Shown here one piece after another: positions 1-13,559 of a stretch of DNA of 64,000 nucleotides. The position numbers and the translations under genes are program-made. Source of the stretch: Takakia lepidozioides (taxonomy: Eukaryota; Streptophyta; Takakiopsida; Takakiales; Takakiaceae); assembly GCA_030704615.1 (NCBI GenBank), contig CM060732.1, positions 29,801,053-29,865,052 on the forward strand, written 5' to 3'. The notes under the pieces were generated by a model. It did not search any database and was not told where the DNA came from. It saw only the letters and a list, made by a program, of their open reading frames with translations. Position 1 is the first letter of the stretch, and every line of letters begins with the position of its first letter.

Positions 1-62
1 GGCTTCACATTATAACTTGTCACCTTGCTATTCAGGTTTGTGTTCTCTGTCACATGAGCAAT

Positions 63-2477
63 CTAATTGATTGCTTGATACAGCCTGTGCCTACAATGAG
101 GTGCCACAGCCAATAGCTGTCCAATGGTAATCTCAGCTTTGGTCTGACATATTACTTCAGCCAGAGTCCCTTCATTATCCTGCACTTGTGCAGTTTCTTT
201 CTTCACTTCATCTTCACCATCTTCATCTTCTCTATCAAAGTCAGAAGAATCTGCCATAGGGATATTAGTATTCTTTTGCATTTTCCTTATGGTATCAGCC
301 ACTTCCCTGTGTAGTTCCTTCTCATCTCTCCAAGCCTCATCATTTTCAGGCACATCACTGTTATCCTCATTATCATCTTCTTCCTCATCCACTAGAGGTA
401 TTAGTTTAGCTTTGCTTCTAGTCACTATCATTGTACTTACTTCTGGTACAAAACATGGCCTAACCATGTGAGTTGCCACCGCTGGCCCCTCATTCACAGG
501 AGCTCTCATCTCATTCTGGTGTTTGATCCAGAATGGACAAGCTGCCTTGCGATGTCCTGCCTGGTTACAATAGTAACACAATTCTTCCCTATTAGGTCCT
601 CTCCCTTGGTCTACTCTGGGATTATTTCTATAATCCTGATTCCTGGCTGGTAATTCCCCCTTGGATTACCCTGATAGTTGCCTCTGGGATTGCCTTGGTA
701 ATTCCCTCTTGGATTACCTCTCCCTGCCATACCAATGTTATAACCACCAGGCCTTCCATAGTGGTCCTGATCATTGTTTCTTCTTGGTTGGGACTGCACT
801 TGATGCACCTTTACTTGCCTAGGTTCTCTTGCAGCTGTCCTTCTGTTGTAATAACAATTCTCAGTAGAATGGTTATCCATTTTACAGATAGTACAATGTT
901 TCTCCTTCATGTGGCATTCAGCTGTGGTATGGCCTTCATTCTGGCATTTTGCACACCAAACACCCTTCCTCCAATGTGTTGCAGCCTCTGTGGCATACTT
1001 CTTCAAGATTTCCTCCAGCCTCTTTTCATAGTTATCCCTCTTCAACCTCTCCTTCTTCTTACTTTTCCTCTTGAGCTCCTGCTCTTCTTCTTCATCTGAC
1101 TCATCTTCAGAGTCCTCTTCATCCTTTTTATCTCTCCTGAGCATTCCTAATTGCTCAATTCTGTTGGCTGTTTCAAATGCCTCTTCCACTGTATTAAGGG
1201 GTAGCATATCCACTTTCTTTTGTAATTCAGGTCTTAGTCCACTCACAAACCAGGTCTTCTGTAACCCTGGTGCTGGTACAGCAGCCAACTTTTTCATCAT
1301 CAACTCCATCTTTTCCATGTACTCTTCAACAGTTTCATGTTTCATTTGCCTTAACTGTTGTAAACTCCCATACACTTCATCCTCAGTTTTGCTTGTCCTG
1401 AACTTGTTTCGGAATGCTGTACTAAAGCCATTCCAGGTTAGGAAATGATTATCAGGAAATCTTGCATACCATTCACTTGCTTTCTTGATAAGTAAACAAG
1501 GAAACAGTCTCATCTTGGCATCATCGCCATTCTCATTGTTCACAATACACATGTGCTCAAATTGGCTAATGTGTACATCAGGATCCCCTTTTCCTGCATA
1601 TATTGGAAAATGTGGGTTTGCCCGTGTTGGAGGTACTGCCATCTGTGGCCCTACACCCTGCCTCTGATAGGTGCTAGTCCTCCTGTTGGTGTTGGTCCTT
1701 GAGGACCTGTTGTTGTAGTGATGGAACTCCCACCAGATGCTGGCCCTTGAGCACTCCCTGCTACTGGCCCCTCTGTACTTACAGTATTCCCAGCTCCAGT
1801 TGCACTACTTCCCACACTCCCTGTCCCCCCAGAGCCAGATCCAAGCTGCCCGCCTGATCCCCCTGAGCCAACACCTTCGTTGGCCTGTGATTCAAGTGCT
1901 CCACTTGACCTATGTCCAACAGGTTGGGATGTCCTGGTTGTAGTCTCAACCTCAACTGTTGGGTCTACTTCTTCATACTCCTCATCTTCCAAATTCTTCC
2001 CCCTGTTTCCATCTTCCAAGTTCTTCTCTTGGATTTCCTCTTCCTCACTCATATAGCTCAACTGGAGTGGTGTTGGAGAGTCCGAACTCTCCATTGGCTC
2101 TGCCACATCCTCCTCTCCTTATTTGTCTCAAGGGCTTCAGAAACTCGAGTTCCTGCTTTTGGTGTTCCATACCAACTTTGATCAAAGATTTCTGTCAAAT
2201 CTTTAACCCAGGGATGTACCTCAGATCTCTCCCCTCGTGGCTGATCTTCTTCCTGTACCAAATCCCTTAATCTTTCTTGTAAAGAATAAGAAGGAGTGGC
2301 ATCCAACTCTGGTTCTTCCGGTATGGGTGATGTACTCTTTGATCTTGATGGTGTGAGAGGTCTAGATGATTCTCCTATGTCTATTCCTCTCTCCCAAAGA
2401 TATGGATAATTAGCTTTCAAATAACTTTCTCTTTTTGCTGAATATCTGTGAAGTCTAGCTTCTCTTTCATCACTCAT
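63..2477 (-). pseudogene. gag polyprotein of gypsy copy A, frameshifted
   Basis: Pieces at 2477-2058, 2106-1651, 1642-611 and 581-63 together match the 592-residue gag of copy B plus its following segment. The order is an N-terminal charged region (starting MSDEREAR), a Ser/Gly/Thr-rich linker, the gag domain (about 1620-1130, with PIYAGKGDPDVHISQFEHM and a WYARFPDNHFLTW tract), an acidic-lysine-rich stretch, and three CCHC-type zinc knuckles. The first two are CAKCQNEGHTTAEC and CTICKMDNHSTENC near 950-850; the third, CYYCNQAGHRKAAC, is at about 540-580. At least three frameshifts and a stop at 63 separate them. The protease that should follow lies beyond the left edge. Confidence 0.8.
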
Positions 2478-2585
2478 GTCCCATGTCTTTCATATCTTTA
2501 ATGAGGCAATAACCAAAACTCTCTTCTGTAGTATCTCTCGTATATGCCTGGATTTCTTTCAAGCTTCAACGCACCCTTGGCTATA

Positions 2586-3140
2586 CTAGAAGTCTCTGTT
2601 ACCATATAACCATATGGCAAAAACGTCTGAAAAGCTGTTTCTTGGGGTAAGTTTGATCCAAAGGATATCCTTAGGAATCCAATTCTTTACCAGTACCAAT
2701 TCTTCATGCATATGAGTATAAACATTCACTTTCCGTTCCTCCCAGGCTTCAAACTCCACTCGTTTAATGGATAGCAACGCTATCACATAAACCAGTGTTG
2801 GTAACCAACTTGCTCTCCCTCTACATGCCACTTGATAAATCTTTATCACTCCTTTCTCCAGACCCCACTCTGGATCTGCATCATTCACTCTCTTAAGAAT
2901 ATTTTCTTTGCAACCGTCTGGCAATTCCAAGAACCTCTGAAAGAATTGTTTGGACAACCTTTCTTTCTCAGTTCCATAGGGAATTTGATTCACATCAAAT
3001 TCCTTAATTTTCCAACCACCATGATCCCACCAGATGTTTGTCACATCTGGTTGTTCTTGACCCAATTCCTCAGTATGGTCGCCAAATGTCGAGCGGCTTT
3101 TACTCACCCATCCCTTCGCTATCCGAGGTGGGAACTCCAA
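2586..3140 (-). pseudogene. Upstream ORF of gypsy copy A (function unknown), frameshifted
   Basis: About 184 codons, open from inside the LTR edge across the primer-binding site into the internal region. It is closely similar to the 231-residue ORF at 55814-56509 of copy B and to the broken plus-strand copy at 57,5xx-58,16x. It diverges from these at its last ~20 codons through a frameshift near 2640. Shared landmarks are the tracts GDHTEELGQEQPD, WWDHGGW, QFFQRFLELPDGCKENIL and YTHMHEELVLVKNWIPKD. I recognise no domain. Conservation of the frame in three copies suggests that it is or was a real protein of this family, placed before gag. Confidence 0.6.
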
Positions 3141-4075
3141 GATAGAATAGTTGGATATCTCTAAGCACTCAGCCCATCAGTCATGACCTACAACTAGTGT
3201 ATCATGGAAGTGCTTCTTGTTTGTATTCTTTCTTGCCTTCATGTCAGCAAATTACCTTATTGTTTATATTAAAGCATCGGATTGCTTCAGCAATCTTCCA
3301 GATTCCATCTTCTCATGCATTCATTACACAGCTTCACTCAGGTCTCTCTACACAATGTGGGTATGAAATATGTGTCAGATTAATATCTATCAAGTATCGG
3401 GCCGAAGCCATGGTGTCTCTAATCTGCTCTACAGTATAACTCTACAGCTTGCATTCATCAAGTATCAACAAATCACGTCTCCTCCATCACTGTGCTCTCC
3501 ATACCCCAGCTCCAGATCATCCCCCTCTCTCCGATGTCCAAGTCATGATGCCTCCAGTGTTTCCCCAAGAAGTGTCCTTCATGTTGCTGCTCTACTTAAT
3601 TTATCTGCAAGCCATTCTAACCGCCTAACTAACTAACTGTCACCCAAGAAGTAAGCACGTTCCCCCTGCAGATGTTGTTCCCACACAGTCGTTCCCTGCC
3701 AATGATAACCGTTCCCTATGTACGCTGTGACGGCTGTGCCAAGCTGTGTCGGGCTGTGACTGTGCCGAGCTGTGACTGGCTGTGTCGGGCTGTGATTGAC
3801 TGTGTAACTGTGCCTGCTGATAAACTGTGATAGGCTGTGTAAGGCTGTGTCCGGCTGTGACAAGCTGTGTCAGGCTGTGATAGACTGTGATAGGCTGTGT
3901 ACGACTGTGTCTAGCTGTGACTGAGTGTGTAAGCCTGTCTACCACCTTTAAAGCCTGTGCCTGTCACCCCTAAGGCCTCTGTTGGTCTAAGTCTACCATC
4001 CGTAAGCCTGCGCAAAAATTAAGGGTACCCCATAGAACCCGTAAAACTGTCTAAGTCCCAGACAACCCTCTAACA
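3087..4075 (-). repeat. 5' LTR of gypsy copy A
   Basis: Begins TG and ends CA on the plus strand. It aligns through its length with the two LTRs of copy B (44113-45104 and 56402-57503). The inner edge at 3087 abuts a segment starting TGGCGACC on the minus strand (3067-3084), in the position of a primer-binding site. A CTGTG-rich minisatellite occupies about 3722-3940. Confidence 0.85.
3722..3940 (+). repeat. CTGTG/GGCTGTG minisatellite inside LTR
   Basis: Roughly 9-20 base units of the type GGCTGTGtcGGCTGTGac repeat many times with point variation. The same minisatellite occurs in both copy B LTRs and again at 49,375-49,650. It explains the repetitive ORFs in this stretch, which are not genes. 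Confidence 0.85.
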
Positions 4076-4080
4076 ATTAG

Positions 4081-4708
4081 TCTCAACAAACCATTTTGAA
4101 AACACTCTCAATTCTCTCATTGTCATTATATCCTCATGTTCCTTGTTTCTACCTTTTGACCTTTGCCTTTACTCTCCCAATGTTCTTGAAGTCCATGGCG
4201 CAAATATTTACTGCGTGAGGACCCGACAGTACTTGATAACCCTCCCAATTACATTAGAGCACAACACCCTGGCTAGAAACTAGAAATGAACGATACTACT
4301 TGGAAAACAAATTCCCTAATCTGTTCTGTCTAATCTCACTACAAGCTGCAAATCACATGGATTATTCATTTATCAACGAAAGAGATTAGCTATATTTTCA
4401 CGGAAACAACATATATAGTTGGTTATAAATACATATTTTATAGTCGAGACATGACGTCTACTACAAACCAGATTGCTAAACCGAACGGGGTTCTAACCCA
4501 ACATGCTTCCATTGCTGACAGATTTATACCCTTAGTAGGAAATGGAGGTAGACTAAATATGCAGTCTTACACTAGAGGTTATAGTGCTTGCCAGAAATGC
4601 ATCACCTCCCAAATCATGGGCCACATTTGTACACAAATGAATATAATATTGGAGTAGGCAAAACTTCTTATGCTTGCAAAAAAAAGAACACAACTGTGGA
4701 CATGCTAC
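4081..4708. other. Intergenic, nothing recognised
   Basis: AT-rich DNA between the LTR of copy A and the end of the P4-ATPase coding region. It should hold the 3' UTR and polyadenylation signals of the ATPase gene (minus strand). I see no clear gene or repeat. Confidence 0.5.
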
Positions 4709-7700
4709 TTATGTATGCATTGGGTTATTGTTGCGATTTTGAGGGCGGTCCATGGCATCTATACGAGCAGTGATTCCAATGGTTGTCTTGCGTACAGCCT
4801 TCAACTTTTCTTGCAAATACATCTCAGGCTTTTGTAAGTGAATCATTTCCCCAATGAGGTGATGATCCTTGGGATGAAACAATCGTTGATACACCTGATA
4901 TGTAGAGTAGGGGAAGATGCATGCCATTGGAACAAGTATCCCAATAAGCCAATATGATGGAGTCGGAGCGAGAGCTTCAACCAACACCCTGTATGCTGTA
5001 GTGGAAAACGTGGGTTTCAAGTAACCATAGACAATCAAGAAAAGGTACCAGAAAGCAACACTCCCCCAAATTAAAAAATGTTGGATCCAAATGAAATATG
5101 AGATGGCCAATGCGATTTGGCAATTAACCACCAGCACAATGCACGTGTACATGGTGGCACCCACCACCTCAATACCTGCCACCTTCCCATGTTTGCAATA
5201 TGCCTCACGCTTCAACACACTTGTGACAAAAAAGAAGATAATCAAGGAGCTGTACACACCATTTACCATCCATCCTAGTATACGACTCCAGCGAAAAAAC
5301 ATGTTGTTTCGGCCTTGTTGGTACAACGCTGGGAACTGCACCACCCACACCCATCTTCTTATTTAAAAAAATCACACGTCTCATGTGCAACTTGAAACTT
5401 GACAGCAAGGGCCCATGGGAAAGTTTCTTGTTGTAATATAAAACCATGTAAAAGCATTGGACCATAAATGGTTATTGGCATCTGATGTGTTAGACTTTTG
5501 TGGCATACCACTTGAGGGAGAGGTTGAAGAAAACATTCCATTATGATGGAACACTCAACGATATTAACAAAACATCCTTAAAAGACTTCATCCAGTGCAC
5601 ATCGATCTCACAGTTGTCACCTCATGGTATGTACTCTCCAGTCAATAAGTTATTGCAATTTATTCTCTAAGGAAAAATCAAACCTACCACCTATTGGAAG
5701 CACCTTGCAAGCAACTTGCAACATTGTGTCCTTCTTGATAGTACATAGTGCTTTGACTCAAGACCAAAGCTTATGAAGGAAAGTATATATTGTTGATGGT
5801 CCAATCAAGCTTTCACAAACAGTGGGGATCTAGAATATATACAACTCAGCTAACACAACTCACGGTATCCATTCTAATTTGAATACATCCAAAAAGATGG
5901 GATTTAGTTGGATGGAAGATTTCTTCACTTTCAACGTACTCTAAAACAATAAGGACATGTGTTGCCTTTGGTAGTACCCTACACTTGAGGCTCAAGCACA
6001 ACATCGAAACATAATGTGTAGTTTGAAGAAATTAATGCATGCCAACCCACCTGTAAGCAAACATTGGCAGAGACATCTTGCTCAAGAACCCCTAATGCCA
6101 TAACAGGCATCGATGTAAAAAATACATTGAAGAGTGACATGTACCAATCGTTGTAAGCTGATTGTCCAGAGAAACTTGTATGTGCCTCATAGTAGAAAAT
6201 AGTAAGACCAAATGTGATATTCTTGTAGAAAAAATAACAAACCTATACCGCAACCAAAAGATATTACTAGTTATATACGATATTTATCAAGACAAAATTG
6301 ATATTTATATATTTATTGAGAAAATTTCAAAATAGCAAGATATTGATATTTGATTAAGTTTCCAATGTAGCTTTCCATATGAAATGACACTAATAACCCT
6401 TTAATTTGCCAATATAAAAGAATCACATGGATTCACTCAATTGTCACTCTTCAAAAATACGAAAAATAGGGATTTGAACAGAAAAAAATTGTGCAGGGAT
6501 AATTTCGGTTCAAAACCATCAGTACCATGAGAGCAATGCGCTTATAGCACCAATGTCCATGCACAATGAGCAAACGCTCCAAAAAGCGGAATTGCGCAAT
6601 TGTAAAATCACTAGCCATGACTGCCTGTCATCCTCACATATAATTCCCAAAGACCCACAATAATTAGCTAGAGGCGTCTATATAGGTCTTCTCATGTAGC
6701 CATTATGAGATGCGTAAATTTGAACTATATATTACTCAGCGGCATTTTGGACATGAGAACTTGCAGGAAATGAACATAAGACAGATCATGTAGGGATAAC
6801 AAACCAACCATATCAATGGCTCCCCAAACTTTCCTAAGCCCAGGGTACTGTAGTCACAAAGCCATAATATCGACTAACTATGATGGAAAAAGACAAACCT
6901 GCATGCCTTCAACTCCACTAATTCCGACACCTATGTCGGCCTCTTGGATCATCCCAACATCATTTGCACCGTCCCCAATGCTTAAAGTGGTTTTACCAGT
7001 CCCTTCCTTGACCAACCTTGTTATCTGTATGAGCAACAAACTCGATCTTAGCCACAATAATGTGCTACCGACAGTAAGAAATAAATTTAACTCTTACACT
7101 ACTTACACTTATAAAGTAAGAAAAGTATGAAGAGCCTATCAATCACAAGCTCCAATAGATTAAGACCCCTAGCTCTGTAGACTGAGACGTCCTTGACTAG
7201 CGTGCACAACGACTCGTGTACGCCACTGTGTTTCAAAATTTCCTAACCGACCTTAGTATACAACAGTCAATGATAGATTTGTAGCCACAACTACCATAAT
7301 ATGGATAAATATTTTGCCAAAATAAACATTCATATCGGAGACATGTCTTTCTTATACATTGCTACACACGTTAATTAGTACATACATTGAATCAGTTGAA
7401 GATAGAATAATCATATTGGAGTTGTACCAATGCCTTTTGTTTGGGAGACACGCGACAACAAATGACAGATGCACATTGCACAGCCAGATGTAGGAGCTGG
7501 TCCTTCAGTTCATCCTCAAGGGCATAGATCAAAGATTTGCCATCAATGATTAGTGCAAAAGCTACATCTTCAATGGAAGTTGTATCGATTTGTTGCAACC
7601 CAGTTGAAATCTGTTGAAGAATGCTTTGCCTTGATACCTAGATCCACATTCAATGACTGAATCATGTATGAGATCACCATGTGATTTCAATCAACATACC

Positions 7701-10700
7701 AAAGCACATACAAGGGCAATCAAAGGGGCCCGTAAAAAAAAAACCTATATATCTCTTTAGATCAAATTCAACAGAAAAGACATAATCTTTTGGATATGCA
7801 ACCATAATTCAACATGGACTTCCATAGGCCCGAGATAATGTTTAGGGCCAGCCTTACTTGGACAATGCTTGCCTTATCTCCAAACTCCTCTGCCGACTTT
7901 ACATCAGCATTTTCCAAACTAACAACAATTTGTATCATGCCTTGCCGTAGTAAACTGCAAGCAAAACTACAGACAACACAACAAAAAAGTTGATGCAATT
8001 GTCAGGCACACAACAAGGATAATTAATGTGTTTTTTTTACACAATATAAAAAGAATACCATCAAGAGTACAAGTCACACCCACCCAATGTTGATAGCAGT
8101 CTCCTGCTTGTCACCAGTTAGCACCCAGATCTTGAGACCAGCTTGTGCAAGTTTGTCAATGCATTCCGGAACCTGAAGAGCATCATTACAAACACTTACC
8201 ATACATTCCCTACATCAAGCTTACATGATAAAAACTCTCCAGATCCTCATTTACTTGTGAGTTGAAAACCACTTTTTGTTAGCACAAAAATATGATATGT
8301 CCCTCACATTTGACTTTATATCATATATGAGAGATTTATGAATATAAACTGCACCTTACATTGGCACAAGTACTATAAATAAGCCAAACAATGATATATA
8401 CATCCTATCTTTAAAAAGAAAGTAAAGACACATGTTGAGCTACTCACTCCTTTCTGTAATTTGTCCTCGACAGCAGTGGCACCAATAAGTATAAGATTTT
8501 TTTCTATCAACTCTGAGGCAGAGTCTAGCATTGTATCCCGGTCTGCACCAACTGTTATTTTGGCCTTCAAAAAAATAGAATTCCACTCTGTGTATTCAGT
8601 ATCATCCAATTTGCGATATGCAATTGCCAACGTCCGCAATCCAGCATCACCATACTTGGCAAGATGCCCCTTAGTTGCATCCCAATACAACTTGCCTGCC
8701 TTCCCTAATCTGTCATATATCACACTGCATACATGCCCACACAACACATCAGTGCACGTCGAGCTAAATCATGCTCCATCAACTATCCCAATAGACTCCA
8801 AATTATAATTCATCAGATCTTTATCTCAAATCATGTCTTAGACCTATAAAAAATTGATACTAATTTAGAAACTCATTATCAACATAACAAATGGTACTAG
8901 TTGGTTTCAAGGCACACCAAATACTTGAAGCCCAAAGCTAAGCAAAATCTTGTAAGATATATATATTCTTTAAAAAAAAAAAAAAAAAAAACTGATACTA
9001 ATTATCAACATAACAAATAGGTATAGTTAATGTCTTCAAAGCACACCAAATACCTAAAGCCCAAAGCTAAGCAAAACATTAGAATGCCTACAAATACTCA
9101 AAACTAATTGATAGTGACAACTACAAGAAACCTAGAACAACCTCATAAATGTAGAAACAACAAACCTGTCAGCACCTTTGCACATAAGGAGGAGTTGGCC
9201 CTCCTTATCCCTCACCACAATTGACATGCGCTTCCGGGTGCTATTGAATTCCAATAGATTGAGTATCTTGTACTCTCTGTAAGTTAAAAATACCTTAGTA
9301 CACAACTCCACCTAGGATATGTCCTCCTCCTAACTCTTTAGTTATATCAGCACTAGCGCCATGACCATTACTAGCAATCAATTATGTAATAGTAGAAAAG
9401 AAACACGTGCAATGGATAGAGCATCAGAAAAGCAACTGCTCAAATATATTATTTTGTGGCACTGAAAGTAAAAACATTAGTCTATAGTTCACCTTTGCAC
9501 TTTGCTTGTGCTTGAAGTTCCTTGAGGCTCCTCTACAAAAACACTATTTTGTGTACGCCTAATGAACTTGAACCCAAACTCCCTAGCTGCCACTACAAAG
9601 GCAGCCTCATCAGGGGATTCAGCCTCATAACTAAGAACACCCGTGGTCTCGTCCTTCTCTGAAATGGCAGTGTGACAGACTGCAAGAATACGAAAAAATA
9701 GTTGGAGGACTTCGACATTAGGCTGTTTCATCCACTTTCCACCCATCAACCGCTCGTCTTTGAAGTTGAAGCCCTTCATATGGGGCTCCGCCACCACTGT
9801 AGTATCAGTGTTTGATCCTCCACCTTTTTCGGGGTTGACTTGGCATTCAACAGTAGGAGGTTGGTCCTTCCCAAGCCTCCGAGCAGTAGCTTTTTCAACT
9901 TCTGTCACACCACGACCATAGGCAATGCCCCCAATTGAGCACTTCATAAAATCCATCTGATTGCAAGTGAGAGTACCTGTTTTATCTGAGAGAATCGTGT
10001 CTACTTGACCTAATTCCTCATTAAGATTTGAAGTTCGTGCTGAAGCTGGCTTGTTAGTCTCTTCATGATACATAGCAATATCTTTATTTATAAACTGGGC
10101 CTGTAGCACTTTCACAATTTCAATAGATACATACAATGAAATAGGAATAAGGTATCCATAAAGAATTAATGCCGTGACTAAGTGTAAAAGGGCGGCCTTA
10201 AGCGAATTCTTAGGATCATAATATATAGTAGAGGCATCTGGTCTCAAGTACCACCAAGAAGATGTTTTTTTTTTTGTGATCATACCAAACACAATGGATC
10301 CCACTATAGCAATCAATGCCAAAATACCAAAGAGAAAGTAGATAATGTAGTCCATCCTCCTCTCAATTCCACTGCGCTTTGATGGTGGGTCTGTGGCATT
10401 TTGCATCACTTTTGAGTCGTGACCACTAAAAATCACAATTCCAAATATATATGGTGTGTTGCGGAGCTTAGAATCTCGCAACAAAATTTGTTGAGGTCCC
10501 AATGGCAACAGTTCTCCAGCATACTCCAAGGTGCCAACAAAAGTATAAAGACTAGGGTTGGGATCCTCACACTTGACCTGGCCTTGGAGGCTTGCAAATT
10601 TGGCTTCTTCGTCTAGATCGACGGTGTGCTCCAGAGCCCTTTTCAACTTCAGGTTGGTCTCACCATCAAGGTTCATGGTTTCCACATAGCAGATACCATC

Positions 10701-11388
10701 TGGGTAGCTGGAAGAGAAGATAAGGAGATCGGCGGGGAAAAAATTATCTTTGTCAACCCTAACAACATTCCCAACCTTCAAATTCTGCCATTCCGTTTCT
10801 TCAAAAATTCCATCTTTGATATGAACCTTAATTTTTCTTCCATTGATCTCTTTATCCTGCATGTGTCCAACTCAAGAGGTGACGGCTCTAGTATTGTGGA
10901 TGTAACACTTTCTTTTGTGAGATAGAATCATAAAAGTCAGAGAGAACCCACACAAAACCCTAAAAATTAAAAGTATGAGTTTAACACACCTGCAAGTAGC
11001 GCCGCCAATCCTCAAGAGCCTCTTTGCACATACTCACCCCCACCACAAAAATAAGGGGAGCAATGAGACTGACAGGCGAGTATGGGGCTACAGGCGTGAG
11101 TGTTATCACCGCTGCAAGCAGAAAATAAAGATTTGCCACCCTCCGAAACTGCTCAAACAAAGCTTTGGGAAAGAAAGTGAAAACATTGTATTTTGTGGTC
11201 GATACGTAGTTGGATCGATAATTGTAAGGCTTCACTATATGTCTTCTTGGCTGATTGCAAAACACAACTCTGGTAAAACCAGGTCCTTGAAGGGAAGATG
11301 ACCCATCTCTTTCTACGACAGCCGAATTAAAACAGCCACCAAATGAGTAAAGTTTGCTCAACCTTAGTGTTCGCTTATCTCCTGCCAT
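4709..11388 (-). CDS. P4-type ATPase, putative phospholipid flippase (plant ALA family), 11 exons
   Basis: P4-ATPases move phospholipids from the outer to the cytosolic leaflet, normally with an ALIS/Cdc50 beta subunit. Proposed exons (plus coordinates, read right to left): 11388-10990, 10856-9493, 9276-9166, 8724-8448, 8172-8084, 7966-7858, 7610-7428, 7024-6899, 6624-6526, 6242-6051, 5335-4709. They sum to 3,576 bases, 1,191 codons plus stop, all in frame, with GT-AG introns; the exon 7 boundaries are the least certain. Visible motifs: N-terminal [11 protein letters not shown] and [20 protein letters not shown], the phosphorylation loop DKTGTLT (about 9,980), [47 protein letters not shown], and the C-terminal transmembrane block in exons 10-11 with [12 protein letters not shown]. 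The start MAGDKR was chosen over an ATG 21 bases upstream because MAG-type starts are usual in the ALA4-ALA12 clade. It looks intact and is the only conserved host gene here. The exact family member is not resolved. Confidence 0.95.
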
Positions 11389-11409
11389 TATTTTAGCTTG
11401 TAAAGTCAT

Positions 11410-13408
11410 CCCAAAACTAGCTCCGTATAGGTAGGTAATAGAGAGCAGGCTCTGTTATAGCCAACGTATACAAAGAACGACTACGCTCATTATTTTTTGA
11501 TTGTTTTCCTCCACTCTTAAATTGTCTACTTGCAACCGTTAGACATCTTGGTTCACCAATTCGATAATTTCCTCAAGTTTCATGTCATGGAATCAAAATA
11601 GAATAGAGCCACTGACTCTGCTCACTCACGTTCGATTCTGCAGTAGTGAAACTTCACCTTCCAATAAGCCATTCGATCAAATGTCTTAATTGCCACCCCA
11701 TTACTTTCAGTTCTACTGAGGATACCTTGTCACAAAGCCTTTTAGCAACCTCCAAGGGACCAAGAGAAAGATGTGGTGGAAGTCTTCTGAGATGAAAATT
11801 TGTCAAATAGAGGTTAGTTCATGCTAATCATGGCTTTGACCATTAATAAATGTCATATTTTGTTAACATGGTCCAATCTTTCACGTGATAGCTTGTTTGG
11901 CACAAATATCAACAAAATAAATAGAAAGAAACCTAGTATTTGAATGCATCCAGTTGCATCTATCTCAAACTGCTTCATTGTGTACTACGAATGACCACCA
12001 CAAGCGACGAAGTTTGGTTGGTGCCTTGCGTATAGGTGCCATAATTAGAATGAAGGGAGATTAACATTAAAAAGTGTCCCACATAAGGCTTACTCTCATA
12101 CCTTTTTTTTTACCAATGACACAATCGAAGAGTAAGCTTTGAGGTTTATACAAAAGTTGACGTAGTCTTTTTTGTAAGATACTTTCTATAAATTTCATGC
12201 TTCAATTTGGTTTTGTACTAATCAAAAGACTTGTTGTGGTTTGAAAGGTGGACGTATAAATCCTCTATTGGTGGCTCAAATTATTGGGATATTAGATCCT
12301 TAGTTTGAGAGTGTTTTGGTCAATATAACATGTTGTACAATCATGAATCATAACATGAGGACCATGAAAATAATGTAGTATGGTTGTACTACATCCCCAT
12401 CGATTCTAGCACTCTTTTGAATCTGTCGTGCACCTAACCATCGTGCCACAACATACATCGATCATTGTCCAATAGCGCATTTCCTAGTATACAATCCTAG
12501 AAATCTATGCCACAATGATACTAGAAATGTAATGACCATAGTAGAATGCAATTGAAACCCTTCAAGCATGAAGACTCAACACGCTAAAGAGCAAACCTCA
12601 ATGACTCTAGATGTAAATCTACTCTATCACTTAATAGTAGTAAAGTCAAAGGTTCATTTACTAATTAGATGAATCGATCATGCAACCCTCACATACATTC
12701 CCTCTAAAAAACTACAACGAACTAGGCTATGGAGGTGAGAGAGGCCTCAGAAGGCTTGACTAGAAGATGATGAGCCTCTTCAACCCTCATGTAGTGAAAA
12801 CCCATTCCACATCCAAAGTGAGGTGAGTTTTGGAACATGGAACCAAATGAAGCCTAGAACCAACAAAATCCAAAAATAAATGTATAACGTTCTCATTAAC
12901 TAGAAATAAACCATGTATTCTTAATTATGACAAGGTGCGTGTGGTCGGCCACTTGTTCAAGCAATATGTGTTTTTCATAGATTCAGTAGATTCGATATTG
13001 GTGTGATGACAGATTGATGTGATAATCCATATTAGAAGTTGTACATTAGTTTTATTTATTTCTAAATAGAAAAAAAATTCAAGAAATTGAAGGAAAAATA
13101 ATAATAATAATCTTGCCAAAAGCAAATGTAATTTATGGTGTCACTTCACCCCCAAAATGGTTTTATAGCACCCAACACACATACATAATTTTGAATCTAC
13201 AACCATTAATGAAATGATAGGATGCCACAATCATTGGGCTATCTACTGACGCTTGTAGATGAGGACAAATGCTATTCCACTAAGGCTCTACATTGCTGCA
13301 CAATACTAGTGACGACTTCTCACAACACTTACAAATATAAAAAGTTCAACATTTATTTTATTTTGATTGATAATATAATATATTAAAGCTTCCCTTGGTG
13401 GATAGATT
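11410..13408. other. Intergenic, probable promoter side of the P4-ATPase; no gene seen
   Basis: AT-rich sequence upstream of the ATPase start codon. Only short random ORFs are present. I found no tandem repeat, LTR or transposase. The ATPase promoter and 5' UTR must lie at its left end but no motif is distinctive enough to mark. Confidence 0.5.
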
Positions 13409-13416
13409 AGAGCATA
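13409..13416 (+). repeat. Putative left 8-bp target-site duplication (AGAGCATA)
   Basis: Directly precedes the CCTAGTTGCA end. Compare AGAGCATC at 43228-43235, one mismatch. Confidence 0.4.
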
Positions 13417-13516
13417 CCTAGTTGCAAATTTGGACGTGACGTGGCGTTGACGCGTCAGCGTCACGTCCGACGTCAGCGACGGACGCGCATCACGTCACGT
13501 CCTAAACCGACGTTAC
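13417..13516 (+). repeat. Left terminal/subterminal repeat of the hAT-like element
   Basis: GTTGCA is followed by overlapping ACGTGACGT, GACGCGTCAGCGTCACGTC and related GACGTC-type palindromes. The composition matches the inverted right end (43115-43227) but the two are not long perfect inverted repeats. Confidence 0.55.
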
Positions 13517-13559
13517 TGTATATAAATATGTTTATTTTTTTACTTTATTATTGACTATT

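Larger units (their letters stand above)
1..4075 (-). mobile_element. Ty3/gypsy LTR retrotransposon, copy A, 5' part (cut by window edge)
   Basis: Read on the minus strand it runs 5' LTR (3087-4075), primer-binding site, upstream ORF, then gag, and leaves the window at base 1. It is collinear with copy B: base 1 matches about base 53,320. Several frameshifts and stops break the genes, so this copy is dead. The other LTR is outside the window and its target duplication (right flank ATTAG at 4076-4080) cannot be tested. Confidence 0.9.

Noticed and set aside
1071-1448. Plus-strand ORFs over gag (also 53,500-55,642)
   Set aside because: Antisense shadows of the acidic/lysine-rich gag coding strand; no independent signal.
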